Below, in pieces: positions 9,119 through 20,132 of a stretch of 64,000 nucleotides of DNA. Location: NCBI GenBank assembly GCA_003427395.1, contig BFEA01000291.1, positions 1,040,208 to 1,104,207 of the forward strand, written 5' to 3'. This stretch comes from Chara braunii. Lineage: Eukaryota > Streptophyta > Charophyceae > Charales > Characeae. Within the stretch, counting starts at the first letter, position 1. Every line of letters begins with the position of its first letter. The position numbers were made by a program, and so were the translations under genes. The notes under the pieces are model-generated. The model was given only the letters and a program-made list of their open reading frames with translations, did no database searches and was not told the origin of the DNA.

Positions 9119-9533
9119 TTTTTCTGTTTTTTTAAACGGATAATTTGCAAAATACCCATAAGTTGAGATATATGCCAAAATGCCCCTGAAAGATGTGGGT
9201 GGAGCGGAACGCCCTTTTGGGCCGAAGTCTTTGTGTAGTGCCCCTGTCAAGTGGGTGTGCAACTTTGCAATCGGGACCTCCCCGTTTGGGCCTTGGCCTT
9301 CTGCAATAGCGCCTAGGAAAAGTTGGCCAGTAGCCCGGGATGTTCTGCAAAGTTGGATGGTACCTGGTAGGGGTATATTGCAAAGATGGGGGTCCAACTA
9401 ACGCCAGGGGTATTTCACAAAATTTTTTTTTTCTTAGAGGGGCATTCCGCTCTACCCGCATCTTCAGGGGCATTTTGGCATATATCTCAACTTATGGGGG
9501 TAGTTTGCAAATTATCCTTTTTTTTAAACAGAA
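9119..9533. mobile_element. Foldback element with ~90-bp inverted ends
   Basis: The left arm (about 9119-9218) reads GGATAATTTGCAAAATACCC, ATAAGTTGAGATATATGCCA, AAATGCCCC...; the right arm (about 9435-9533) is its reverse complement with few changes, so both ends carry the same ~90 bp in opposite orientation. The interior (9219-9434) holds several short copies of a TTGCAAA/CTGCAAAG motif. It sits between two copies of the SINE-like repeat. No reading frame makes sense, and the ORFs covering it are artefacts of the repeat. Confidence 0.72.
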
Positions 9534-9658
9534 ATCAGCCCAAGCTGATGCTCCTTTTTTTTTTTTTTTTTTTTTTTGAAAAAAACTTCATAAGCGGGAA
9601 AACCCACTCAAAGAGGTGATAAAAGCACTTAGAGCAGCCCCGTTAAGTGGGTCCCGAC

Positions 9659-9766
9659 GTTGACGGCTCCATCTATTGGTGGGGAGCTGCACCTGCTGAT
9701 GCTAGGGGTGCTGATAAGAGCAGGCACCACTAGCACTCCCGGGGAGGCTCCATCTATTGGTGGGGA
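9659..9766 (-). repeat. SINE-like retroposon fragments, two blocks in tandem
   Basis: The GGCTCCATCTATTGGTGGGG block occurs twice (about 9664 and 9748), separated by GGGTGCTGATAAGAGCAGGC, which is also found at 8992-9015. The surroundings of the 9.1-9.5-kb foldback element therefore belong to one repeat family. Confidence 0.5.
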
Positions 9767-9793
9767 CCAAGGGGGGGGGGAAGGAGGGGGGAA

Positions 9794-9927
9794 ATCAATC
9801 AATCTGACAGGCTACTCCCTATTTATCCCCTCGCTGGTCAACTATTGGGCCCGGAGATCAATCGATCTGACAGCCTAGTAGCCTACTCCCTGTTTCTCAC
9901 CTCACTGGTCAAATATCATGCCGGAGA
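9794..9927. repeat. Short tandem duplication, ~63 bp x 2
   Basis: ATCAATCAATCTGACAGG (9794) and ATCAATCGATCTGACAGC (9857) begin two diverged units that both run through CTACTCCCT and CTGGTCAA. Confidence 0.6.
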
Positions 9928-10055
9928 ATGGAGGTAAGCACTCCCCGCCCCTGCCAGGTGGCAAAACTCATATACCTCGTATGGCAAGACACCCAGTGCA
10001 CCTCAATTCTAGTAAAGTAGTTGCGATGATGTGACGAACTATTTTCTGAAATTGC

Positions 10056-10400
10056 GTTGTCGAGCGCATCGGCCCCCGCGCGAGCGAAGGGCCTCCCGGC
10101 CGCGTCACGCAGGAGAAACTTAGGCTTTCAACCTTTTAGAGACAACTCGGGGATGACACGGTAACACGTGCCGACCCTTTGCCGCTCCGGCCGAGTGCGC
10201 CAGCTATACATCCCGTTGTTCCCTACGACAAGATAGGTTCCCGCGGGATGTATAGCTGGCGCACTCGGCCGGAGCGGCAAATGGTCGGCACGTGTTACCG
10301 TGTCATCCCCGAGTTGTCTCTAAAAGGTTGAAAGCCTAAGTTTCTCCTGCATGACGCGGCCGGGAGGGCCCTCGCTCGCGCGGGGGCCCATGCGCTCAAC
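10056..10400. mobile_element. Giant near-perfect hairpin (345 bp, ~158-bp arms)
   Basis: The left arm starts GTTGTCGAGCGCAT at 10056 and runs to ATACATCCCG near 10218. The right arm starts at CGGGATGTAT near 10239 and ends ATGCGCTCAAC at 10400. I find only a handful of differences over about 158 bp. The loop holds CCCTACGACAAGATAGG. The core and the GTTGTCGAG end match the repeats at 51436 and 62095, so this looks like an inverted dimer of part of that family. Such an RNA would be an excellent Dicer substrate, but transcription is not shown. Confidence 0.8.
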
Positions 10401-12014
<1,614 letters not shown>

Positions 12015-12786
12015 TGAGGTTGATGGACGTCGAGCTGTACCTTTTTTTATCTTTTTTTTTGCTTTGTATATAAGTTTTGATTTCGGCTCGGGTAATTCGC
12101 CCTTATTTTCCTTCGACATCCTTCCGTCGACGTTGGCTCTTGTATGGTGTCCTGCTCAGTCTCGATCCTTCCTCTCTTGTGTATATTGGATGGACGAGTT
12201 CTTATGGAATGATATGCTTGTCGTTTTTGCCTAATCATCGTCGTTGCTTGTCACTTTGATCTGTTGTCGTCACAATAAGAGCTTGATGTGGCTGCGGTGT
12301 CTGATGTGTGCGATGTCATTTTGTATGATCGGAAATGATTGTTTGTGGGATCACTGAATGATTAGATCGTTGGGTGATTGTCTCCGCCCCGTGACAATTT
12401 TGCATATAGGATAATAGGACTTAAACCCTCTTGCATGAGAATCGGGCGACGAACATGTGTGCGACCGAACACCTCGTGTGCGCACGTGTAAGCACGATCT
12501 AATAAGCGCGACCTACACGTGTCCACACGCGGCCGATTCGCGACCACTATCGGACTTGGCACCTTCGGTATCGAGATGATTGCGGACTTTTCCCTTTGCG
12601 AGAGTTTGTGCGCACGCGTGTAAAGCACTGTAAACCCGGCCGAAGGGGACGGGGCCTACACACGTGTCTGCAAGCCTACACGCGGGCTATGACAGCGTTC
12701 TTGCCGAAATGACAATATGTCGCGGGATCCGAAGTACCGAGAATATTGGAAAAAACAGCTCAGGCTGGGGGGGGAATTTGAGAAAT
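12015..12786. other. No recognisable gene; repeated ACACGTGT-type words
   Basis: T-rich sequence up to about 12400, then 12450-12680 with several CACGTG/ACACGCG words (12482, 12513, 12661, 12677). No credible reading frame. Confidence 0.4.
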
Positions 12787-12992
12787 CCGGAATTCCCCTG
12801 TCTAACCGAGAACGACCAACTGTGTGCCAGGGACTTTCACCACGCCATAACCAGCGACCGAACAACTCAAACTACGGGGAAACTTGAAAAACCCGGAATT
12901 CCCGTATCTGACAGAGAACGACCGACTGTGCGCGGGGGATTTCCACTGGGCTATAACCCGCGACCCTAGGGGCCCAGACTACCCAGATACGG
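12787..12992 (+). repeat. Two ~106-bp tandem units with coding-like divergence
   Basis: Units begin at CCGGAATTCCC (12787 and 12893). In matching frames they read NPEFPCLTENDQLCARDFH and NPEFPYLTENDRLCAGDFH. The 106-bp period puts the units in different frames of the present sequence. Over 25 aligned codons 10 of 16 base differences fall at third positions. No family recognised. Confidence 0.55.
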
Positions 12993-14072
12993 ACAATACT
13001 CAATACTACATATCCCCGGGCTTCGTCGTTATTACTACCAGCTTCCCCCCCTTCCATCTCCTCCTTCCATATCACCAGCTTACAATGGTACTGTGGAATT
13101 CCATAGCTCGCTATTGGCCCAGCCCACCGTGCGAGGATTGTCAGCGGTAACAGGCATGCCAAGCTTCGGGATTTAACCGCCGAACTCGAACCGAAGTTGA
13201 GCAGCGATTGCACAGCCTCCGCTTACGGCCCGCCCCATCGGATTCCGAAACTTGTTACGAGCGGCGCCGACAGCAGCACGACCGCCACGGGTTCCCATCA
13301 ATCCACCAGACAAGGGACCGGCCGCGGCGACACCACTGGCAGAGGCCCTAGCCCCCTCCTTGAAGGCTGAGACGCCAGATACGATCCATGCGCACCATTT
13401 TGCACCACTGTCCCTAAAACTTGCCACAACAGATCTCAGTTCCGACCTGGGACTCCACCCCCCCACTTTCCTAAAATCCTTGGCACAGCCCTTTTTTTCG
13501 CACTTCCGGGCCCCCATCCCACTCCGATCAGGAAGTCGCGTTGGGCGTGAGGTTGGGCGTCACAATGACACCCTAGCAGGACAGGTCTCCCTAATTGCTA
13601 TCATGACAGCCCACGGTGATTCCAAACGAATCACATCACGCAGACCATTCAGCTCAATCGAAGCAGATCAATCAAATCAAGGCAGTCTAAATAAGATCCC
13701 AGCGATGCTATTCAAAACGCATCCAATCAAAAGAATGAAATGGATGAAATCGCAAGAACCAGACTCCGGAGCACTCAAATTGAGGCACATAAGATTGTAG
13801 CGATATAGTTTGAGACATATCCAATCTAAACCACCGATTCAGAAGAACCAATCATCGAGCATGCAACCTGAATCTTGAAATCTGAGAGTAGTACTCTCAG
13901 AACACCGCCCATACACGGAGAGTAGAAGAGCTAGCCACCCATTGGCAAGGAATCAGACACTCAATTACGTGAGTCACCTGACCAATCCCCGTCTGTAAAG
14001 ACGCGTGGAAGAGTGCGACCAGCTTAAGCCTCTGCTGATGTCAACGTGGAAGTTCTTTTTTTTTTTGATGAA
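12993..14072. other. No recognisable gene
   Basis: Overlapping frames of up to 182 codons exist on both strands at 13173-13800, but none carries a motif I recognise and both strands are equally open, as expected of GC-richer DNA. 13600-13900 contains several near-repeats of CCAATC/AATCAAA words. Confidence 0.35.
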
Positions 14073-14149
14073 CAGCAGAGGCTGGGGGTGTTGCCGCTTG
14101 AAGTCAGGTGCGAAGGTGGCAAGTCCCTTCACACCCCCAGCCTCTGCTG
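14073..14149. repeat. Inverted repeat, 19-bp arms
   Basis: CAGCAGAGGCTGGGGGTGT (14073-14091) is the exact reverse complement of 14131-14149. A third partial arm (AAGCCTCTGCTGATGTC) lies at 14026-14042 and matches the sequence continuing past the right arm, so a small foldback unit seems to have been duplicated. Confidence 0.75.
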
Positions 14150-14444
14150 ATGTCGACATGTTTTGAAACCCGAAAGGCAAAAAAAACTCGCGCTGGCAAA
14201 GAAACCATGTGCCAACTCGAAATGAGCGATTTCAGTCCAAAAGTGTCCGTTGGCCATTTTCTTTTTTTCAAGTTGTTGTTTTCCCCTCTGACACCACGGC
14301 CGACCCCTGTCCATATGACACCCGGTCTGACGCCACGGCCGTTGGTACTTCTGTCACCTTTTCGAACTCCACGTTGTTTTCTTTGCCCACGCGTGTTTTT
14401 TGTGCCCATTCGATACTCAAAGGTGGCATGAATGTACTTGCCTC

Positions 14445-14475
<31 letters not shown>

Positions 14476-14591
14476 CACAACAACAACAACAACAACAACC
14501 GTAATACAGAGTTAGGCTTATTAAAAAAAAAAAAAAAAAGATATCATCGCCGATTCGCCGAACTGACCTGCCCGAGGTAACTGAAGAATTT

Positions 14592-14660
14592 CATTCAAGT
14601 TCCGTCATCAACAGCTCATGGGTGTACCAACTGAGCTCAGCTCCGAGTCGGCCCTCTGTG
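14592..14660 (-). repeat. tRNA-derived SINE head (degenerate)
   Basis: On the minus strand GAGCTCAGTTGGTACACCCA provides a pol III A box (GCTCAGTTGG); an ACTTGAATG B-box relic follows about 37 bp later. The same head occurs at 16844, 29181 and 35252. Confidence 0.45.
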
Positions 14661-15261
14661 TTCAGCAGGCTTCAAGCTTAGGTCTGCCTATCAACAGTTA
14701 ATGCGGGTGCTATTCAGCCCTCATGGGCTGTGTAGCTGCTTGAAGTTACCCTGACTTCTACCTATCTAGGGATAGTAGGTAGTTCTATCCCTACCAACCG
14801 TAGCTGCTTGGATATGTGATGCACAGTGCGTTCCAAAAAAACAAAAAAAAAATGCTTGTTTTTTTAACTTTATACATACAGAAAAGTCCCCTTAAAAAAA
14901 AAAAACAAGCTATAACCTTCTCTCAATGTCACCTCTCACTACCTACCTACCCCTACTCCTACGCCTATACAGGGGGCCCCTGCAAGCATAGCTACCTCTC
15001 ACAACAAGCCCAGGACTGAGTGTCATTCACAGGCTCTAAGAACACCTAGCGATTCATATTGACTTTTTTTTCTTTTTTTTTTTACTTTTTTTTTTTTCTA
15101 AACCCTGGTGTCGGATAGGAGTGATGATACAAGCATACACTCCTACCTGACACACTGGGGGCTCCAGAGCGATTCATATTGACTTGAAGCGATTCATATT
15201 GACTTGATAGAAAAACTTGTGCACTCTGGTTACGGTAGGGAGTTTTTTTTTTTTTTTTTTT

Positions 15262-15366
15262 CCCTGGACAATTTCTTGATTGATTTATGTGTGTCGTCCT
15301 TGTCCAGGGGCCATGCTAATCTTCTATCTCTCTATCGTTCCAATTTTTATCCAAGTCTCGAAGGAC
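15262..15366 (-). pseudogene. U6 snRNA retropseudogene with poly(A) tail
   Basis: On the minus strand 15366 to 15262 reads as a full-length U6-like sequence: GTCCTTCG 5' end, ATTGGAACGATA, GAAGATTAGCATGGCCCCTG, a CAAGGACGACAC segment and a GAAATTGTCC 3' end. The ACAGAGA box is altered and there are small insertions. It is followed in sense by 18 A residues (plus-strand T-run 15244-15261). A poly(A) tail on a pol III RNA indicates retroposition, presumably by LINE enzymes. Confidence 0.8.
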
Positions 15367-15416
15367 TACGGCGGGAATCCTTTTTTGTAAGGGCCTAGTA
15401 AATCACACAACAAGCA

Positions 15417-15489
15417 GCCGGCCTAGCTCAGTCGGTAGAGCGCAAGGCTCTTAACCTTGTGGTCGTGGGTTCGAGCCCCACGGGTGGCG
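15417..15489 (+). tRNA. tRNA-Lys(CUU), slightly decayed copy
   Basis: 73-nt intronless tRNA with CUU at 15450-15452 in the loop CTCTTAA. A box TAGCTCAGTCGG and B box GGTTCGAGCCC are intact. The acceptor stem GCCGGCC/GGGTGGC has one G-G mismatch and one G-U pair, while the copy at 17491 pairs perfectly. No T4 terminator lies within about 100 bp downstream. It may be a pseudogene or weakly expressed. Confidence 0.85.
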
Positions 15490-15777
15490 TCTTATAAGAA
15501 TGGTCATGGGGAATAAGTAATGACGATGAAAACCGGTTGTGAAAGGAAAAACCGTCGCTAATTAAAATCAGGGGCCAGATCCAGTCCCCGATTCTAGAAT
15601 TAACGCCCAGATCAGGGTTAACTTTTCTTCAGAGATCGATCTGGCGACGAAATTTGTGATCCTGCGATTACAAGGGCCTACTCTCGGTATGTCCTCTGTG
15701 ACTTAAAAACTACCTGGTTAGTTATAAATTGCATCATCGTGCAAGGCTATTAAATTATTAATATATTTTTCCATTTC

Positions 15778-16265
15778 AGGGTTTTAGGAGCTCGTTCGAC
15801 ACTCCTTGGGGGATCCTCGGGGCTGAAGGTAGTTTCCTTGGGGGTTTTCAAGGAAATTCCCGCCATCGTTCCACCTGTCCTCGGGGACTTCGCGCGAGGA
15901 CATTTCCTTCGAACGATGTCAGACAAGAAAACAGAAAAGAAAAAGAAAAAAATCAAATGTGTTTGAGGGCTTCAGCAAATAGGGTGCCACCACGATCCAG
16001 ATTCTCGGTTGTAATGTCTCTCTACCCATCTGCCCGCTCCTCTCCGCAAAACGCTGATTCCTTTTGCCCAAGGGACCTCACGGACCTCGTGAGGTTCCTT
16101 GGGCAAAAGGAAGAAAATGGCTGGGGAATCCTCGGAGCCCAAGGAATTTCCTTCGGACTGTTTTCATTTCTTTTTTTTCCGACTGCATCCCCAAGGATAG
16201 GTGGAACGAACAATTCCTCGTGGACTTTACGCGCCCGAGGAGTGTAGAACGAGCCCCTTTAAGTT
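15778..16265. mobile_element. Composite foldback element, ~490 bp
   Basis: The ends carry GGAGCTCGTTCGACACTCCT (left) and AGGAGTGTAGAACGAGCCCC (right), an inverted pair. Inside are further inverted blocks around CGTTCCACCTGTCCTCGGGG (15869) against CCCCAAGGATAGGTGGAACG (16191), and a 25-bp hairpin at 16058-16112. No coding capacity; a non-autonomous DNA element is the best guess. Confidence 0.62.
16058..16112. repeat. Hairpin inside the 15.8-16.3-kb foldback element
   Basis: TTCCTTTTGCCCAAGGGACC pairs with GGTTCCTTGGGCAAAAGGAA with a single mismatch; the stem extends through TCACG/CGTGA around a 5-nt loop. Confidence 0.8.
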
Positions 16266-16370
16266 AGTGCTTGCCCACAGAAAGACAAATTCTGAGGAAA
16301 ACGCTAAAAGCCACCCTAGGTAACTTGCCAGGTAACTCGGTCATTCAACACGGTCATTACCTTGTCGATC

Positions 16371-16372
<2 letters not shown>

Positions 16373-16442
<70 letters not shown>
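16373..16442. repeat. (CT)n microsatellite, 70 bp
   Basis: Perfect CT dinucleotide run. Confidence 0.97.
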
Positions 16443-16445
<3 letters not shown>

Positions 16446-16493
16446 CAGCAACTCAACAGGTAGACAATAGGTCAATACATACGGTGGTATTAC

Positions 16494-16594
16494 GGCCTCC
16501 CTCCACTGCACAACATTCAAGATGCATCTGGAGCTGTCAATGGTCCCCATACATTCCAAATATTCGATCAGTCCAAATGTAAATGGTTGACAAT
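16494..16594. repeat. ~100-bp dispersed repeat, second copy at 34746-34846
   Basis: Both copies run GGCCTCNCTCCA, CACAAC, GATGNATCTGGA, AATGGTC, ATACNTTCNAAAT, GATCAGTCCNAATGTA and ACAATG in the same order and orientation, roughly 80% identical by eye. Confidence 0.6.
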
Positions 16595-16843
16595 GAAGAC
16601 CATATACATCTCCAAAAAAAGCTGTGAAATGGAGAGATACCCACAACTTGTTCATTCCATTACAGGACCTAGCCCAGTTGGTACACCCAATTGTTCATTC
16701 CGCTACAGGGCGCTGAGGGCGGCAGTTGGCAAAAGTAATGTCCGACGTCAGGTAAGGAGTGACGAATGTACCCTTGCAGGAATGTCTCTCCCCCCCCCCT
16801 TCTCGGGTATCAAAACCAGGGCCTAGCCTTTTTTTTTTTTTCT

Positions 16844-16921
16844 TTTAGCTCAGTTGGTACACCCACTGAATTGTTTGAAACCAGGACCTAAGTTCCAATC
16901 CAGATACAATCAGATAAACAG
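16844..16921 (+). repeat. tRNA-derived SINE head
   Basis: TTTAGCTCAGTTGGTACACC supplies an A box; AAGTTCCAATCC at about 16890 supplies a B box at tRNA-like distance. A partial copy of the same head (TAGCCCAGTTGGTACACCCA) lies at 16670-16689. AT-rich sequence follows. Confidence 0.55.
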
Positions 16922-16996
16922 AATAAAATAAATTTAAATAATTCTGAATCTGAATTAGATGGGGCTGGTCAGTTCAATGATGACACCTCAAGGTCG

Positions 16997-17098
16997 TCGC
17001 CCTTTATAAAAACAAATCAATAGATAATCATCGCCCTTTATAAAAACAAATCAATAGATAATCATCGCCCTTTATAAAAATAAATCAATAAATAATCA
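16997..17098. repeat. 34-bp minisatellite x 3
   Basis: TCGCCCTTTATAAAAACAAA starts at 16997, 17031 and 17065. The first two units are almost identical; the third has three changes. Confidence 0.9.
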
Positions 17099-17490
17099 TT
17101 GTCCGTGCCGCACAATGTGCGGTGCGGTGCGGTGGGATCCCACTGGGACTACTATGTGCCATTTCAGATCTTTCCAGTACCCAGAGCCGGCAGCGGACCC
17201 GCGAATATTTGGGAAACTGGGTATGCAGAGGGTCTCCAGATCCCCTGGCTCTGGGGCCCTCCCATGCTCACCCTGGAATTACTGTAGCCAGCTCTTTTTG
17301 AGGATGTATGTGGCCGGATTTACGCCCAGATTTAGCCAAATTGAATCGTGTGCTGGTGTAAAAACAGATGCCCTTGAAAAATGTGAGAATTTCAAAGTAA
17401 AATTAGAAGAATTGTGCACGTCTTTATTCATGATGAGGGTGCGTTATATTAAGTAAATAGATCTTTTAACACAGCTAACTGCATCAAGCA

Positions 17491-17563
17491 GCCGCCCTAG
17501 CTCAGTCGGTAGAGCGCAAGGCTCTTAACCTTGTGGTCGTGGGTTCGAGCCCCACGGGCGGCG
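17491..17563 (+). tRNA. tRNA-Lys(CUU)
   Basis: 73-nt intronless tRNA. The acceptor stem GCCGCCC/GGGCGGC pairs fully, with A box TAGCTCAGTCGG, anticodon stem CAAGG/CCTTG around loop CTCTTAA with CUU at 17524-17526, and T arm GTGGGTTCGAGCCCCAC. CAAGCA immediately precedes the gene and TTTTT at 17572-17576 is a pol III terminator. All features of a functional gene are present. Confidence 0.96.
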
Positions 17564-17571
17564 TTAGTGTG

Positions 17572-17576
17572 TTTTT
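17572..17576 (+). terminator. Pol III T-run terminator of tRNA-Lys
   Basis: Five T residues 9 nt after the tRNA 3' end. Confidence 0.7.
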
Positions 17577-17895
17577 CAATGCACTTTCCCCGCTGAGTTT
17601 CCCCGATCCTGAGCGGTATGAGTCATTTTTTGAGATGTAAAAGGAAAAAATCATGACGACGTCATATCATACATGTGATGTCGGTCCCAGACCTGAGAAT
17701 ACACGTCCAACCGTAAAGGGAAAACGAAGATAGTTCCGAACTGTAATGCCAGTGTACACGGGATCGGGATTCAGACAGCAGTGACCGTACAGCACGTGGA
17801 CTGAGCCAGCACCGTCAACCATTTTCCCTCCTGCCTTCTTTTCCTAGGCGGAGTACTCTGTTTTCTCTAAGTTCCGTCATCATTTCCCCTTTTCA

Positions 17896-17898
<3 letters not shown>

Positions 17899-17935
<37 letters not shown>

Positions 17936-17951
17936 ACATACACTGCCATAG

Positions 17952-18007
<56 letters not shown>

Positions 18008-18008
18008 N

Positions 18009-18049
<41 letters not shown>

Positions 18050-18051
18050 GT
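17899..18051. repeat. (GT)n-(CT)n-N-(GT)n compound microsatellite with duplicated flanks
   Basis: GT run 17899-17931, CT run about 17957-18007, an N at 18008, then GT 18009-18051. Each GT run is followed by the same GCTGTACATACACTGCCA (17931 and 18052), which suggests that two reads of one locus were joined at the N. Confidence 0.85.
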
Positions 18052-18599
18052 GCTGTACATACACTGCCACAGGAAACACCCACCATACTTTTTTTTTTTG
18101 GGTGGCAAAGACGTCGTTATTCATATGTGCCTGGCGCACTAGGGACCACCCTCCAATCAGGTGGTAGCGAGAGGCTATATAGGTATTACGGATGCTGCAC
18201 AATCCACCTGTGGGTGCAAGGTCCCGCTAGCAAAGAGGATTGGGTTTAACGCCTGCATGTAGACGTGTTTGTGAAGAGGTGCAGAAGATTGTGATGATCT
18301 CCTTCTCTGCACCTCTGCTGAAACCCATCCATATTCAGCCCAGGTAGCCTGCGACCTTGCCATTTCTGGTATACCAGATCTGGATGTACCTGCCTTTGCC
18401 CTTTCCGCATGGCATGAAGTACTATGAACACGTCACTACCTGTTGACAAACAGGTCATGAGCTCAAATCCTGAAGGATACAAAGGCCTTAGAGAAGGCCG
18501 CTAAGTTCCAGGAACTTCCAGCCGGGCCAGGCCGGGATGGGCTGCAGCCTGCCGGTGGATTCGTCCACCTCTAGGCTCTCACAGCTCCTCTAATCCGAC

Positions 18600-18836
18600 G
18601 CGTTTGGTCCTCTTATCCGACGCGCTTGGTGGAAAACACAGTTGGCGAGCGTGTGTGTGCTGACGCTCTTCACCAAAGCATTGGCATTTGGCAAGTGGAC
18701 CAAAAGTGGTACAGGAGCCCCATTATCACACAGTCTTCTTAGGGGATAGGGCCTCACCGTATCACCTGCCCAGCTCCAACATTTTGAGTTTAGCAATGCC
18801 TGCTCTCATCAGCAGCTCTAGCACTGGAAGCGGTGT

Positions 18837-18872
<36 letters not shown>

Positions 18873-19080
18873 CTGCTGTTGTCGTCCCAACACATGTAAG
18901 ATGTTCGCATTTGGCAAGTGGTTCGGCGAGGCTCGTTACACTAGCCTAAGGACTCTCTGCTGGAAAGTATCTGACCATCACTGTGAGCAGATTCTTTTTC
19001 CAGGAAGTCCTTTGTGATTACGCCCTTACCTCCCCCCCCCCTGGTACTCACCTCACCACTTTCTGTGATGCCTCTGACGT
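18600..19080. other. No recognisable gene; short repeats and poly(A)
   Basis: Contains two near copies of CTNTTATCCGACGCG (18595-18626) and a 29-nt A-run at 18842-18870. GGCAAGTGG occurs at 18690 and 18914. No reading frame of note. Confidence 0.4.
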
Positions 19081-19135
19081 TTCTGGGAACAAGTCCCAGT
19101 TAGTGACTATAGAAAGTCCCTGATTTTTGCTATCC

Positions 19136-19216
19136 CATCTATAGTCAGAAATGAAGGATGCTAACTGGGAACAAGTCCCAGTTAGTACCTGCATCCTTCA
19201 TTTCTGACTATAGATG
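19136..19216. repeat. Perfect 26-bp-arm hairpin with nested stem
   Basis: CATCTATAGTCAGAAATGAA...GGATGC (19136-19161) is the exact reverse complement of 19191-19216. Between them TAACTGGGA/TCCCAGTTA form an inner stem around ACAAG. GGGAACAAGTCCCAGTTAGT also occurs outside at 19087, so the hairpin may have arisen by template switching. Confidence 0.9.
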
Positions 19217-20065
19217 TGGAAGTTGAATGTCTCAAATGAAGAATTTCGTCAAGTGCGACTTGGCTCCGGCTGTATTCAAAAGACGACCGGGATTTAGCAT
19301 CTGTTTGGAATAGGTCCCATGATATTGAAAGGGGGTTCTCAGAATAGACACTGTCAGTGAAATTGGTTTGCAGAAAAATTAACACAATACGCCAAAAATG
19401 CACCTATAGGCTATAGCACTAAACAAAATGGGATTAGTTCCATCATTCTCGGAGGTTTGGGAACTTTTCTCAGTGCTACCGAGAGGGAAAGCATGCCGGA
19501 TTGTTGTGGCTGTGTTTACGTCATGTGGTTCCTACAGCACCTATGACGAACACAGCCATCCGTTCTCAGTAGCTATGGGGCCTTGCCACACCATTGTCAC
19601 GGTCGAACGGATAATTTAAAAGTAGGTGTTAGAGTCAGTCAGACTCAGTGCGTCTTCCTGCAGAGAATGCTGGCGGGCCCTTGGGAAGCGTTACAGGGAA
19701 CAGATAAACATTGTCAATCACGAGTAGTAGTACAGAAACTGCTACACTGGCAGTACATGGGGACTTCACTTGTTCATTGACATGTTGCGGAAGCGCTGCT
19801 GTATGCTTGTGCGGCGTTTTGAACGAGGCTGGTCGGGCAAACCTTACATCTGAACACACTGACATCCTGCCAGCGTTGATTACCCTGAAACCAGGGGATT
19901 GACTGAGCAGGTGAGAGGATGCACATGAGAGGAATTGACTACAAAGCGCCCCTTCAGCCCTGCTGCTCGACGCCTGACCAAGCTGACTACCTAGTCCCCT
20001 TCCTCCCTTTCCAGATGCAGCGAACCAGCGAACCCACCAGTTCCCGTCTACTACTGAGTACTGGC

Positions 20066-20132
20066 CTGCCACAGGTCCCTCCGATCTATTGATGAGGAGC
20101 AGCCCTGCTGGCAACCGGGTCCAACGTCCCAT
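20066..20132 (-). repeat. SINE-like retroposon fragment
   Basis: CTATTGATGAGGAGCAGCCC and AACCGGGTCCAACGTCCC match the 59.1-kb copy in order and orientation. Confidence 0.5.

Noticed and set aside
8503-9159. 218-codon minus-strand ORF overlapping the LINE 5' end
   Set aside because: It crosses the LINE border, a MITE and two A/T-runs; no protein-like composition.
13173-13800. Overlapping 114- and 182-codon ORFs on opposite strands
   Set aside because: Both strands equally open, Ala-rich from GC composition, no family motif and no splice context I could support.
18840-18872. A-run as the tail of a processed pseudogene
   Set aside because: No recognisable gene-derived sequence lies upstream.
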